Source: Lineus longissimus (taxonomy: Eukaryota; Nemertea; Pilidiophora; Heteronemertea; Lineidae). From it: 64,000 nucleotides of DNA. The notes beneath the pieces were generated by a model that had not been told where the DNA came from, made no database searches, and saw nothing but the letters and a program-made list of their open reading frames with translations. How positions within the stretch are numbered: the first letter of the stretch is position 1; every line of letters starts with the position of its first letter. This document shows positions 11,255 through 22,266 of this stretch, piece by piece. Location of the stretch: the NCBI RefSeq assembly GCF_910592395.1, contig NC_088311.1:2792501-2856500 (forward strand). Direction: 5' to 3'. The position numbers and the translations under genes are program-made.

Positions 11255-11759
11255 TGTTGTATAGTAATTGTAAAACCTTTCTTATGAGTAGCACTGTAAT
11301 GTGTAATTCTTGGAATTAAGTGTGCGAGATTATTGGAATTGGGTATCAGATAAGATACCTGTGAAAATTCCCACGGTCTACTTTTAATCCTCCATTCTCC
11401 CCAGCGTGATCAATTACGTCAGCATTGATGCGGCTCCTCATTGGATGGAGACGCATCAACGTTGCCCCCTGATTGGTGCAGACAAAGCTGCGCGTGAATA
11501 CAAAACAGCTGTCCGCACGCTCTCGGCAGAGAGAGAGAGAGAGAGAAAGAGAGAAGAGAGCGATAGAGAGTTATTCCAGTCTCCCGAGTATTTTACGAGT
11601 ATTTTATAATCACGTGCACGAATCGTCATCCCGACGAACTATTTTATCAATTATGACTTTGGTGTGTATAATTTTGTGAAGCAGTGTTAGAATAAAGGAT
11701 CCGGACGTTAGAAGGCAAATTCAGGACTTATTACGTTTGTAACCTGTGCAAATACAACA
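11255..11759 (+). repeat. 3' LTR
   Basis: 505 bp, read as identical to the 5' LTR. It is followed by CTAG, the second copy of the target duplication. Confidence 0.96.
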
Positions 11760-12810
11760 CTAGACCATTAGCTCCTGCCTGCAGTCCACACCAGACAAGC
11801 GACTATAGCTGACACAGTCGTTCATGTAAACTGGTCAAAGCAAGTGACAGTACATCAGACTGACATTGTGCATCCCCTTTAAAGCGCACTCACTGTCACA
11901 TTATCACAACTACCAACACTTCACTGCATCAGAACATGAATGCAAGAGGTATTTTAACATGTTGTGAGTTGTCGTCTATTACCCCCCTCAAAGAAGGTTG
12001 CGCTCCTCAGCAAACATTATGTAGGTATCGCCAAGGAATTCATCCAAGGGTCGGCAAATATGAGTTACAGTGCCGTTTACTACATACATAGCTTCTTCAA
12101 AACTCCAACCTCCAAACTGACTTACTCTCAGTTTCACTTTGCAGCTTTCACCTGACCATGTTAAATCATCAAGGTGAAACTTCAATCTGAAAATAGAAAT
12201 GGCAATGTGTTTTTGAGAAATAATGCCTTACTGTGTAAACACTACACACAGTATGATGGTAATGGTGGTATGGTTTAAACCATACAATTACCCTACAATT
12301 AATGAATGATGTAATCAATTATCATGTCAGTCATGCATTCATTTAGGCCTATCCGCCATGACAATGACATAGTACAATCAGTTGAAACACTCACACCGAC
12401 ACACTGTCATACAGATGATCAAGTTGATCCACACTACATCATGTACTGATGTAGGCCTCGCTAGCCTACACTACAGCATCATGCCCGATGTACACTAGCC
12501 TACATAACAATTACATACAGTACTGAGTTAGTACACACATGACATTGTCATTGAACAGTTAGTCGTGAGCGGCTGATCATCTAATAAGAAGGGACAGCTT
12601 AGTTTTCTTGTGCGTTCAGTAACTGCCTCACTACTTATTAAAACATCACCTTGTATGAAAACTTTTGCCCAACAATTGATTGATTGGTAAACCGGAAATA
12701 TCTGACAAAAACAGCAAAAAATAGTAAACAAGCCTTAAAATATTTTTGCCCAATCGGATTGCCCGTGAGAAACAGTGCCATTGCCTTACGCCAAATAGTA
12801 GCTCAATTCT
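11760..12810. other. Intergenic: retrotransposon to DEK promoter
   Basis: Apart from the possible minus-strand exon at 11988-12186, I see no gene. It contains repeated short phrases built on 'tacactagcctac' and 'tgatgtaggcct' around 12420-12510. Confidence 0.5.
11988..12186 (-). CDS. Possible terminal exon of an unidentified gene
   Basis: An open frame runs from a good splice acceptor (TATTTTCAG, ending at 12187) to a TGA at 11988-11990. It encodes about 65 residues with protein-like composition, including VKLRVSQFGGWSFEEAMYVV and ending FAEERNLL. I do not recognise the family. A strong internal donor (AGA|GTAAGT, near 12121) could instead make it a 60-nt internal exon. No upstream exon was found. 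It could also be chance. Confidence 0.3.
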
Positions 12811-12834
12811 GATTGGCTATTTCATTCCCGCGCC
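12811..12834 (+). promoter_or_regulatory. DEK proximal promoter: inverted CCAAT box and E2F site
   Basis: GATTGGC (12811-12817, NF-Y type) and TTCCCGCGCC (12825-12834, E2F type) lie 33-56 bp upstream of the DEK start codon. Mammalian DEK is reported to be controlled by E2F and NF-Y, so the pair is plausible. Binding is inferred. Confidence 0.55.
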
Positions 12835-12866
12835 GATCTTCGCTGGTGTTTTGAAGGGAATCGACG

Positions 12867-15800
12867 ATGTCCGATACGGAAAGTAGACCAGCTTTACCAG
12901 GAAATGAGGTATATTTGACTCTTTAAAACAGTTTTACAATAATCTATGGTGTCCGAACTAAATATCGCACAAAGATTACGGCCCTGAATGTGGTAGATTT
13001 CGAGTGATGTTGCTTTCAGTCCACACGTGGACGATGTTATTTTTGGAGATTTTAGGAGATTTCGTCATTTCTTTCACCCTATTTTTCAACAACTGAACAT
13101 GTGAGTCCCCTTTTGTTTCATATTATGGTATCTATGTATAACGGATCGCACCTTGTATGTCTTTGATGTGACGTATGATGCTCGTATATGCTGACAAGAC
13201 CCCTCAAAAACCCTCCGATCTGCCGTTCGCGTTCTCAAAAACATGGCTGTTGCTGATTTGTGTAAATGTCGATAGGTGGAGTAATTTCCACGTGCATTTG
13301 TTTTGATTCGGTTGGCAGCTGTCAACTTGGCTGTTAAAATTCTTTTACACAACACACTTTGTTTTTAAAGGGATAACACTAACCTGTATTGCATGAGTCG
13401 AGTATTGTACACTTATTTTTTTGCGTCTCACCAAAACTCAAAGCATATCACATTCCTTCACGATCCCCCTGACAATGGACGTTTTAACTTGCTTTACTTC
13501 ATTTCTTCAGGACAGGAGGTGGTTGTGCAGGCAAAACAAACCTAATGGTTAAAAATTGGCCTATACCATAACAAACGAAAAAACATGTGGTATGCAACCA
13601 TGCAGTCCTTGGCTAGCAGTGCCAGTGTCCCCCACATTCTATATTCTATCATGCTGCCATTCTAATGAGGATGTTTTTTTGCTTCAGGATAAACCTGCAC
13701 CTCCTGTAGTCACGCCTGAAGAAAAACCTACTGGAAACGGTGAAAGTCATTCTGTTGATGGAGTTGTGAAGCCAAAAAAGGAGGACTCAAAACAAGCAGA
13801 AAAAGAAGAATCTAAACTTGTCGAAAAAGAGGATTCTAAACATGTCAAAAAAGAAGAATCAAAAAATGGTGCTGAGGAGGAAATTAAAGAGGCTCCAATG
13901 GAAGTAGAGCAGCCTGCTAAAGAGGAAGTGTCAACCCCTGTAAAAGCAACGCCGACAAAGAAGGAGGAAGCACATGGTGATGATGCTGAGGAGGACAAAG
14001 AGAGCAGCAGTGATGAGGAGCCGCCATGTGAGTCTTGCTTTAAGAGATAAAATGGAACTTATTTTGAACATCCCTCACGTTTTTGTTGGTTAACATTGAA
14101 ATTCATTTCCTTTGAATCAATGAGTGGCCATGATAAATTTTTTTAGACCTACACTGTATGCATTTTTCAGCTAATCACATGATGTTCATCACAAATGTTA
14201 ACTAGAATTCACATTTCTAGGTACATACAAAACATCCGTACTCTCAACTTCTTTTGCAGTGGGTTTATTGGAACGACCTGTAGAGGTATCGGGAAAGAGA
14301 GAGAGAAAAAAAACTGAACGCCTTTCCATGTCCGGTACCTTCACTCCTACAGACAAAAAATTAGAAGTACCCGAAGGCTCAGGAATGAAACTTGGTGATA
14401 TTCCAAGAGGTAGGCCATGAGCAACCATTTCTTTGATCTTCATTCAAAGCAGACCCTGTACTATTTATAGAAGGAATCTCTTTACATGACTTGTGAAATT
14501 ATGTCATCCTCTGCCTATTGCTGAAAATTGAAAATTGAAATTGATAAGTCTAGTGTTAAAAATATACAAGATGTCGAGTTTTGTTTTATTTCAGTTGAAC
14601 ATTTCATCTCAAAAACCAGCTCAGATGACTGTAAAATTTTACACAGAACAATATATGGACGTCCCGGAACAGTAAGTGTTCAAGTTAGCTTGTGATTTGG
14701 CACACTTTTGATATTAGAGCATTATCACTGTTGATACAAAACAAAACTGTTGCCTCATCTGACTTCTCTGAAAGAAAAGGGTTGGGCCAAATTTTGTAAA
14801 AGAACATAATCTTCTGGCAAATGAAGTCTTTTCTCACAGGCATTGGTTTTGCAACCTTTGCAATGAATGAGAGAAGGAACAATGTAATCTATTATTTCCA
14901 TTCTGGATATGAAACGTGTACTCTTTAATCTCTTAATAGGAAGGTGCTTTCTTAATTCTTTTTAGGTTTCAATGGTCAAAAGAAATTTAAGGAAATTCTG
15001 TGGTTTCACATTCTCAGAAGATTCGCCTGAATTTAACAAGAAAAAAAGTAATCTTGCAAAGTGAGTATTTCTTAGAGGTAGCAAATTAGAGCATGTGCGT
15101 CTTCATTTTTTTATCTGATTGAAACGTTCATTGCCTTGGATTAAAGTTTAAATCTGACATGTCTTTAAGTTCTGTCATGAATGCTAAGTGACTTACAAAA
15201 GGCCAAGCACATTCTTGGGAACTTATGCTTGCGTTTCAGTTTCATCGGGTGGAAATTTAGATTAAAATCACAGGAAATTTGTCTTCTTGTTGCAGGCTCC
15301 AAGTGACAGAACTAAAACGGGTGGCGGGAATTTTGGATCAAGAGAGGACTGGCAGCAGGGAAGAAATTGCTGAACGATGCATGCAGTTTTTACTCAACCC
15401 TAAGGACAGTGGGAAACCTATACCGCAAAAGAAAAGTATGTCATTTGGGGGTGGGGAGGAGCTTTAAGAGGGAAATTTTGAAGGAACCTACAGACACAGT
15501 ACAGGGCAGATAGAATTCTTTGGATCAGGAGTCCCACTTAATTTTGTTGTTTTGATTCATAGTGAAATTGGCGAGTGGTTGTTGATCTTGACTATTGTGT
15601 CACCATAGAAAAGCTAAAGCCTATGTAAAAGCTGCCTTTTTACTGGTCACTGGTGTATGGTGTTCTATTCCATAGCCAGTGGTCAGCTGTCCACCATAGA
15701 GATATGGATGGTGATTGTTGCAGATGATGAACCCATTTTCCCGAATTTGAAACCTATGAAAGCAACAAATGGATTCTGATGCTAACAAAATAGAAGAAAA

Positions 15801-18034
15801 AACACAAAAATTTCACGGCTTTGGATATAGACTTTAAATTGTTTATGACAAATTTTTCAGCACGAACAAAAGGTGGTGCCAGGAAGGGTAGAAAAAGAAA
15901 ACGTAAGAGCAAGAAGGGAGAAGGTGAAGGGGATGATGAAGACGATGATGATGAAGATGATGACGAGGATGCAGATAATGATGATGATGTATCGGGAGAT
16001 AGCAATAAGGCAGAGAGTGGGGAGGATGAGGAGGAAGAGAATTCAGAGGGGTTGTCAGACGGCGATGATGACTCCGATGTAGAAAAGGTACACTTTTAAG
16101 GCTTTCTATGAAGCAAATTATCTGTGCATGTATTCATTTTCATTGATACAAGCAAGGCTTTTTTACTAAGAAGCTTGTTGGGGCACCGAGCTCTGAACCA
16201 GGCGGCACCAGAAAACGACACAGCTGATCCTAGGAATGCCCGGCTTCTGACAAAATACAAAATAATTTTAGGTATTTTTAAAAGACACCTTTCAAAATTC
16301 AAATGTATGTTGTGGGGTGTGGGCAGCATCACTGGTCTCAAACATTTTTGAACCAATGCCACAGTTCAACACATTTTCTTATTCAGCCAAAAAAGAAAAA
16401 GCCACGGTTAGAATCGCCAAAGAAAAAGAAACCAACAAAAACTGCCACAGCCAAACCCAAGAAGGAGAAAAAAGAAAAGAAGGACAAACCTAAGAAAGAA
16501 AAAAAGAAGCCAGCTCCTAAGAAAAAGAAAGGTACATCACAAACTTCTGGTTCTTTGTCTCTTTCACAGTAGAACAAATGTGTTTGTGTTTGTCATGATG
16601 TGGTGAGCTTTTGACGGTGTTGTCAGCTGACACTGACAGTGGATATCGTAACAATATTCTTTGGTGCAGAGTCTAGTATATACATGTAGTTTGTCCATCG
16701 TGATAAAGTCAGATGTGTGTTTCATCCATTTTCACCTCGGCATACTCTTACCCTCTGACAATCGGCACCTTTGCTTTTTCAGCTGCAAGTTCAGGTGATG
16801 AAAGCTCAGATGAGGATGAACCCTTATCGAAAAAATCAAAGAAAGGACCACCATCGGTATGTGTCGGTTAGATAATATTACTCTGACATTTCTGTTGCAG
16901 TGTGGGAATTAAATTACATGATAACTATCAAAATTAGGATGTGTAACAGAGAACTTAGTACCTGGTTCATGAATCTGAATTCAAAAGAATGGGATGAGGG
17001 GTGGTCTTCCCTTTTTGGCAAAATTTTAAAATGTAGTTAAGAGATTTTCTCCTTAGGCAGCTTCCACTGCAATCCTTCCCAACATTTTAGTGCAAATGAT
17101 GATCAAATTTCCCGAAGTTGATTTGCAATGAAAGCAATGACACGTATTCTGATGCACTTGCCTTCACAACATTTTAGTCGTCGTCATACATGTAATTCCT
17201 CCGTATTATATTACTCGTATAGAAATTTATTGTGTTTATGAAATAAACTACCTATAGCCTGATTGATGTTACAGAATGATGAAATCAGAGACTTGGTGAA
17301 AAGCATACTCGAGGGTGCCAACCTAGAAGAAGTGACAATGAAAACCGTGTGCAAACAGGTCAGTCATTTTGTTTGTTTGTGTCAGAGTTGACTTTCTTCA
17401 GGGTAGGGTGTGTCATTTACCTCACTGCAAACATAAAGAAAGTAATGGGCCTGAAGCCTCCAAGGTCAAACTACCTGCCTCCAAAACTTTTGAGGGCCAT
17501 GGGCTCTGATGCTATCAGGCCTTAAATATTGTAACCTGGCAGTATTAACTGCATGGATCTCAGTTAAGCATTGCACTGGACTTTCTAAATAGTGATAGAC
17601 CTATTCTGGCGCTCAGGCTAATGGTTCTTTTCCTTCCTGATTTCAAAGGTATACCTGAAATTCCCCGACTATGACTTGACGGACCGGAAAGACTTTATCA
17701 AATCTACTGTTAAACAGGTGAGTGAATGATTTATTGTGCCCAACTGCAGTGCAAAAGACAAATTGATTCAAGTGCAAGCGTTCAGTCACTGGTTGCCATT
17801 CTTTTCACTGGTTTCTGTTCTTTTTATGGTTAAAAGTGCAAATGATGATGAAATTTCCCGAAATTGATACATAATGAAAGGAGATCGGATTCTGATGCAC
17901 ACTGATTCTAATGATAGATTGATACATGTATGTTGCAATGCAACAGCCTGTTACTCCTCTGCCAGTGTTGATGAAATAAACGAAGATAGAAAATGACCTA
18001 TCTGTTTTCATTTTTTTTTCAGTTGATCTCTTGA
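12867..18034 (+). CDS. DEK: DEK chromatin-associated protein
   Basis: Nuclear protein that binds DNA structure and histones, known as a chromatin architect and histone chaperone. Twelve coding exons, phases consistent: 12867-12908, 13688-14027, 14260-14409, 14595-14671, 14966-15060, 15296-15435, 15861-16087, 16387-16531, 16783-16856, 17275-17358, 17649-17717, 18023-18034 (484 aa; human 375). Exon 2 is a Glu/Lys/Ser-rich acidic segment. The DEK core (KRERKKTERLSM, IYGRPGTVS, FCGFTFSEDSPEF) is at about 135-235 and the SAP-like box (LQVTELKRVAGILDQER...) at about 235-275. Long Asp/Glu and Lys tracts follow, then the DEK C-terminal domain at 431-484 (NDEIRDLVKSILEG ... DRKDFIKSTVKQLIS). The last exon encodes only Leu-Ile-Ser and stop. 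The extra length is mostly in low-complexity charged parts. Three introns carry snoRNA candidates. Confidence 0.95.
15716..15786 (+). ncRNA. Candidate box C/D snoRNA in DEK intron 6 (copy A)
   Basis: Box C ATGATGA (15724-15730), D'-like TTGA (15747-15750), C'-like TATGAAA (15755-15761) and box D CTGA (15776-15779). The flanks TTGCA and TGCTAA give a weaker terminal stem with a bulge. Box D lies about 80 nt upstream of exon 7, the usual spacing for intron-processed C/D snoRNAs. It shares the core CCCGAA before the D' box with the two other copies. Confidence 0.6.
17090..17157 (+). ncRNA. Candidate box C/D snoRNA in DEK intron 9 (copy B)
   Basis: Terminal stem GTGCA (17090-17094) with TGCAC (17153-17157), box C ATGATGA (17096-17102), D' TTGA (17118-17121), C'-like ATGAAAG (17128-17134) and box D CTGA (17149-17152). 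The D'-adjacent guide reads AAATTTCCCGAAG. The candidate ends about 118 nt before exon 10. Confidence 0.75.
17836..17900 (+). ncRNA. Candidate box C/D snoRNA in DEK intron 11 (copy C)
   Basis: Terminal stem GTGCA (17836-17840) with TGCAC (17896-17900), box C ATGATGA (17842-17848), D' TTGA (17864-17867), C'-like ATGAAAG (17874-17880) and box D CTGA (17892-17895). The D' guide is nearly the same as in copy B (AAATTTCCCGAAA), while the D guide differs. It lies about 123 nt before exon 12. Confidence 0.75.
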
Positions 18035-20050
18035 AGCACACCAGCAACAACCTCAAAGGATCTTGTACATACATAACTCAACCAACTCTGCCATGGTAAG
18101 GATCTCGCGGTACGTGCTTTCTCACTCGGATTGGAGATGATTTGAAAAAGTGTCCGAAATAAATGTGATCCCTTCATGTCCATCTCTCATTTCCTCATCA
18201 GCATGTGTAAATGTTTTCATTCTCCATGAATTGGCTTCTGTACTAAACTTGATTCAATTTTATCAAGCTGTTGGTGAAGAAAGCCCATATATTTTTTCAT
18301 CCATGATGTTGGAAAAATTCTTTTGACCAATAAATTGTATGTGCCTTGTATTACCAAGAACTAAATTCTTTGTTCACACTAAAATCTAACATGTAATGTT
18401 GGCATCAACGAGGCTCGACAGACTTTCCGTATCCTCCCTCTATCTATATTGGATGAAGTTCATGCCCTTTTTTTACCATTTCAATTTGAATTGAGATGTA
18501 AATGATGTTCAGATATCTATCAACTCTGTTGCTTGATGTGAATTAGAACATACATTGTATGATCATGTTAAAATATGGCAATATTTTGTTATTTGTGACA
18601 AAGTCTTTGCATGCCTTATCGCAGTACTTTGTATAGTAGCTTTAGCAGGGGTTTTGGTGACTTTTCTTTGCTAGCCCTTGATTGCAACACTGAATACTGG
18701 TTTCCTTGACTCAGCCAGTTGGTTGTAAAAGACTCCTTCTCCAAATCCTTTCCCCTGATAGTAGACCATCACCCATTTTCCTACTCATTTTGGAGTATAA
18801 CAGATACACAAAGAAATTCCATCTAAATCCCTGCCCAAGTTCATCAGTTACAACTTAATTTATTCATGTATATCATTATCAAGTGTCATAAAATTATAAT
18901 CAAGGTGTTTTAGTTATCAGTCACTGCCATTATGAATCATGAGAGTTAGGTTCAACTTGAATAGAATATATGTTATTTAGCTTAAATGGGTTGGACTCTG
19001 TCTGCTCATGAATGAATTATCAGAATCATGATTCCGTTGTCAAAGGCTGAACTGTCACCACTTCTCTTTTTTGTTGCATATTTCCCTAATTTTCATCACA
19101 TGTCTGTTTTTTGGTCCTTATACTCCCTACCATAAATGTGTAGTGTTGTCTTTTACAGTAGTGCTGCCAATTTCCAAAGGTGTACAGTTTTGCTTTCTAT
19201 TATTGTACATGAAATGTAACGCTATATAATTTGTGTTGTTCATCGTCCGGCTGACTGTGTTGGTTAGTCGGCCATATTGCATTGTAGCTATGAGTAGTTG
19301 TTGTCTTATGATGCCATGCTGTCATGCTGTAAATTCAACAGATTTTTTATCTTTTCCTGATTTTAGATGGGATAACTGGTGTTTGATTTGTTGTTAGCCG
19401 TTTCTTGGTTTATACTCATTTTCTTAGTTTTTGTGTGTTGCTGATTTTAAAAATCCCTGTTCAGTAATTTTGAGCTGCTTAACAGATCAGGAAACAACCT
19501 TGATGATTATAATTTTTTTCTTCAAATCTTGGATTTGATGGTCTTTTTGTTCAGTGTTGGTTTGCATTTTCAGTTGACCATCACCTTGAATGATACGGAT
19601 TATAAAGGATGAAATGACATATAAATAGAAAACTTAGAATCTTTTGGCTGCATATTCTATTGAGAATTATATTGTGTCTTGTGACAGGTTTACAAAAGGC
19701 GGAATGAAATGATGTTTTAAAAATTAAAATCGATTGAACATGCTGTGCTAAACTAATGAATGATGCTGAAATCCAATACATTGTAAGTCATACACACAGT
19801 GAACCGAGAACCTACAAGAGATTGACTCTTTTGTAAATAGTACTTTTGACTTTTCACATAATTCCAATGAGTTTTGAAGCAGCTACCATTATATCATTGC
19901 TTTTGAACTTAGAGGTATGCATTATTCTGCATAATTTAATGTCTAAAAGTTATGAAGGTCATCCGATAAGATGTAATAGTTTTTATCCTCCCATTGTATA
20001 CAGAGATTGATCTAGAATAAAATGATATTTTATACATAACTTGCAGGTTT
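18035..20050 (+). other. DEK 3' untranslated / downstream region
   Basis: No coding exon seen. An AATAAA signal lies at 18329-18334, and another (GAATAAAATG) near 20018. The 3' UTR could be short (about 300 nt) or about 2 kb; the sequence does not decide. Confidence 0.5.
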
Positions 20051-21554
20051 GTGTTGTCTGTATTGAGAGTACTGCTGACACATTCGAGTGAAAATGATGA
20101 CTGATGTATTTCATTCAGTTTGAAATATTTGCCAACACTTCAAGATATTGAAGCTATAAAATATGTTTGGAATAGGACACCCAGAATTTGGGAGCATATA
20201 AGTTGCAGAACATTGTTCTTAGACAATGATAAGGATGCAATAGAGGATTTTAGTGATTAGTCAGTTAAATTCCATTGAAAACTGTTGTCAATGTCAGTGT
20301 TGAGCATCCCATTCCGAGTATTATCAGACTTACCAGAGTATTATTACATCAACAAAGTCGACCTAAAAAAATCCCTGGACGTTGCGGTGCGCCTCTGATG
20401 CCAGCATGTGGTAAACCCCCTTCAGGTTGATATAGGGATTCACACTCCTGCTCACGGGTCACTTTTCAGGAGTGTGTTTGACTTGGGCACAACTAGAGGT
20501 TGAAGAGCCACATTGTGAATCGCATGTAGCCTGCTATGCTCATTGGAAATGACTTGTTCTTCATGTCACGAATGTAAAGTGAGAAGTGACATGTTCCATG
20601 TGAACGTGAACCATATAAACGCCTCACAGGTGGTACATTTTGTGTACCCACGTTCCTTTAACCTGCGATGGACCAGCATCCAGTCTAATGGAGGACTACT
20701 CTCAGTGGTTTCAATGCTACAGAAACAAGGATAAACTTCAGCCTTGTGAGCAATTTGACAGCTCAGGCATCAGCATTTAGACTTTTCTTTCCATGACCAC
20801 AGAGACTGAAGATGGAGCCAATACTGATGCTCAGCTAAAACAGCCTTCAACTGGCCAACAAGGATCCAAATTTCAAGATCGAATTCAGTTCAGCAACAGT
20901 GTATGACTGGAGCATGACCATTCCCTTGGCTTGGTTTATAGAACTCGAGCTTCCCAATGAAGATTCTGCCATATATGAGTTTCTAGTCTGGATCAACTAA
21001 GAGTACTTGGCTTGACACGACCCAAAATCACATGGTGATGAAGTATTGGTGTACGTGCAATAACTGCACATTCAGTTCACTGCTTTTTAGTTCCTTTTTC
21101 ATTGATTATTCTGCTTTCTGTTTGTAAGTGATTGTGCTAATGTGTGGCCCTTTATGATAACTGCTTTTTGGAAGAAATTAACAAGACACTATTTCCACAG
21201 CACACTAAACATTTATTAACTAATTTCAATACATTCATCTCAGATCAAGTGAATAATTGTCAACATTTTCTAAAGCAAGTACAAGGCAAATTTGAATGGG
21301 GTAATATCGATTATCAGACAAGGCCAAAACATCTCTCAACAAGGTGAATTTTCAAACAACTTAGGCCAGCCCAACCTAAAGACAGTTGAAGGAATTAGGC
21401 AGAGGTAAATAAACGTTGACGTAAATAGTGCAGTTATTTTGTACGCAAAGTTGCTGGAATTTGCTAAACATTAAAAAACAAGGTAAGCTTTTACATTGCA
21501 ATAGAATTATTAGCTATGGTATTTTTTTATACTGACAAATAAACAACATCACAA
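20051..21554. other. Intergenic, no gene recognised
   Basis: Frames around 20350-21000 show scattered protein-like pieces broken by many stops, perhaps an old pseudogene or transposon remnant. I could not identify them. Confidence 0.35.
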
Positions 21555-22266
21555 TCTATATATTATTACTGGAGACGTCTGGAGAGTAATTTGCTCTATC
21601 TCCTCTGAAACCACTGAATGAATTGGCCATGTTGAGGGTTATTTAGGGGTATTTGGACGTCCCGAAGACGATCCGCTATATTTCGAAACCAAATTTTCAT
21701 CAGAATATGCTGTTTTTCGTGATTTTTGCCCTGTGAATGGGCCACCTCCATCATCAGCAAGTGCTGCTATCTATGAGGAAAATATGTAAGTTACTTGACC
21801 TGCCAGGCAGCCTCAGAGCTGTTTTCAGCAGTCAGGGCACTCATACCCAGGATTAGACTTGCGCCGTCCGACGCCAACTTGCCGTTCACCCGCGTTGCCT
21901 ACTCAATTACAATCAGCAAGGCCCAATGAAAAACATTCAATAGACTAGGCATATACCTGCCCGCCCCGGTCTTCTCACATGGCCAACTCTATGTCGCCTT
22001 CTCCGGTGCTGGGACATTCAACAACATACATGTGAAAGTCGACAACAACAGCAACCAAGGACTACGATAGGACAAAACCACAACACGGAACGTTGTCTTC
22101 AAAGAAATACTGTAGATCAATCTATGACATTTTCCGCACACCATCACATTCCCGGCAAGATACTGGTACGCAAAAAACGCTCCTAACAACTTCACCACAA
22201 ATGAAACTGACACTTTATTTTATATAAGCTCCCTCAACCACCGTGCAGAGCACGGGTTTAAGCTAG
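21555..22266 (+). mobile_element. Decayed, internally deleted Helitron-like element
   Basis: The 5' end TCTATATATTATTAC follows an A, as Helitrons do. The 3' end has a GC hairpin CCGTGC-AGA-GCACGG (22241-22255) then, seven bases later, CTAG (22263-22266). Just before it lies a helicase remnant in the right orientation. The base after CTAG is C, not the expected T, so the exact end or the flank may have mutated. At about 0.7 kb it can only be a deleted copy. Confidence 0.62.
21849..22115 (+). pseudogene. PIF1-type Helitron helicase C-terminus, broken
   Basis: One continuous frame reads through the end of a Helitron RepHel helicase: RIRLAPSDANLPFTRVAYSI, then LPAPVFSHGQLYVAFSGAGT, HVKVDNNSNQG and TRNVVFKEIL, followed by stop. 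Two in-frame stops interrupt it: a TGA where the family's Gly follows KAQ, and a TAG after NQGLR. The usual Arg-rich segment between PFT and VAYSI is deleted. The SF1B helicase motif VAFSR has become VAFSG. It is non-functional. Confidence 0.75.

Larger units (their letters stand above)
2690..11759 (+). mobile_element. Complete Ty3/gypsy-like LTR retrotransposon
   Basis: A 9070-bp element with 505-bp LTRs starting TGTTGT and ending ACAACA, flanked by the 4-bp duplication CTAG (2686-2689 and 11760-11763). Order: LTR, tRNA-type primer site, 1-kb leader, gag, pol (protease, reverse transcriptase, RNase H, integrase), 1-kb untranslated tail, LTR. Integrase after RNase H places it in the Ty3/gypsy group. 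No env-like frame follows pol. Both frames are open and the LTRs look identical, so it is a recent insertion and possibly active. It lies 229 bp upstream of the RNF144 start codon, in the opposite orientation. Confidence 0.96.

Noticed and set aside
13556-13687. Longer open frame running into DEK exon 2 from upstream with its own ATG
   Set aside because: The part before 13688 is intron; CAG|GAT at 13685-13688 is a good acceptor and the upstream codons match no DEK protein.
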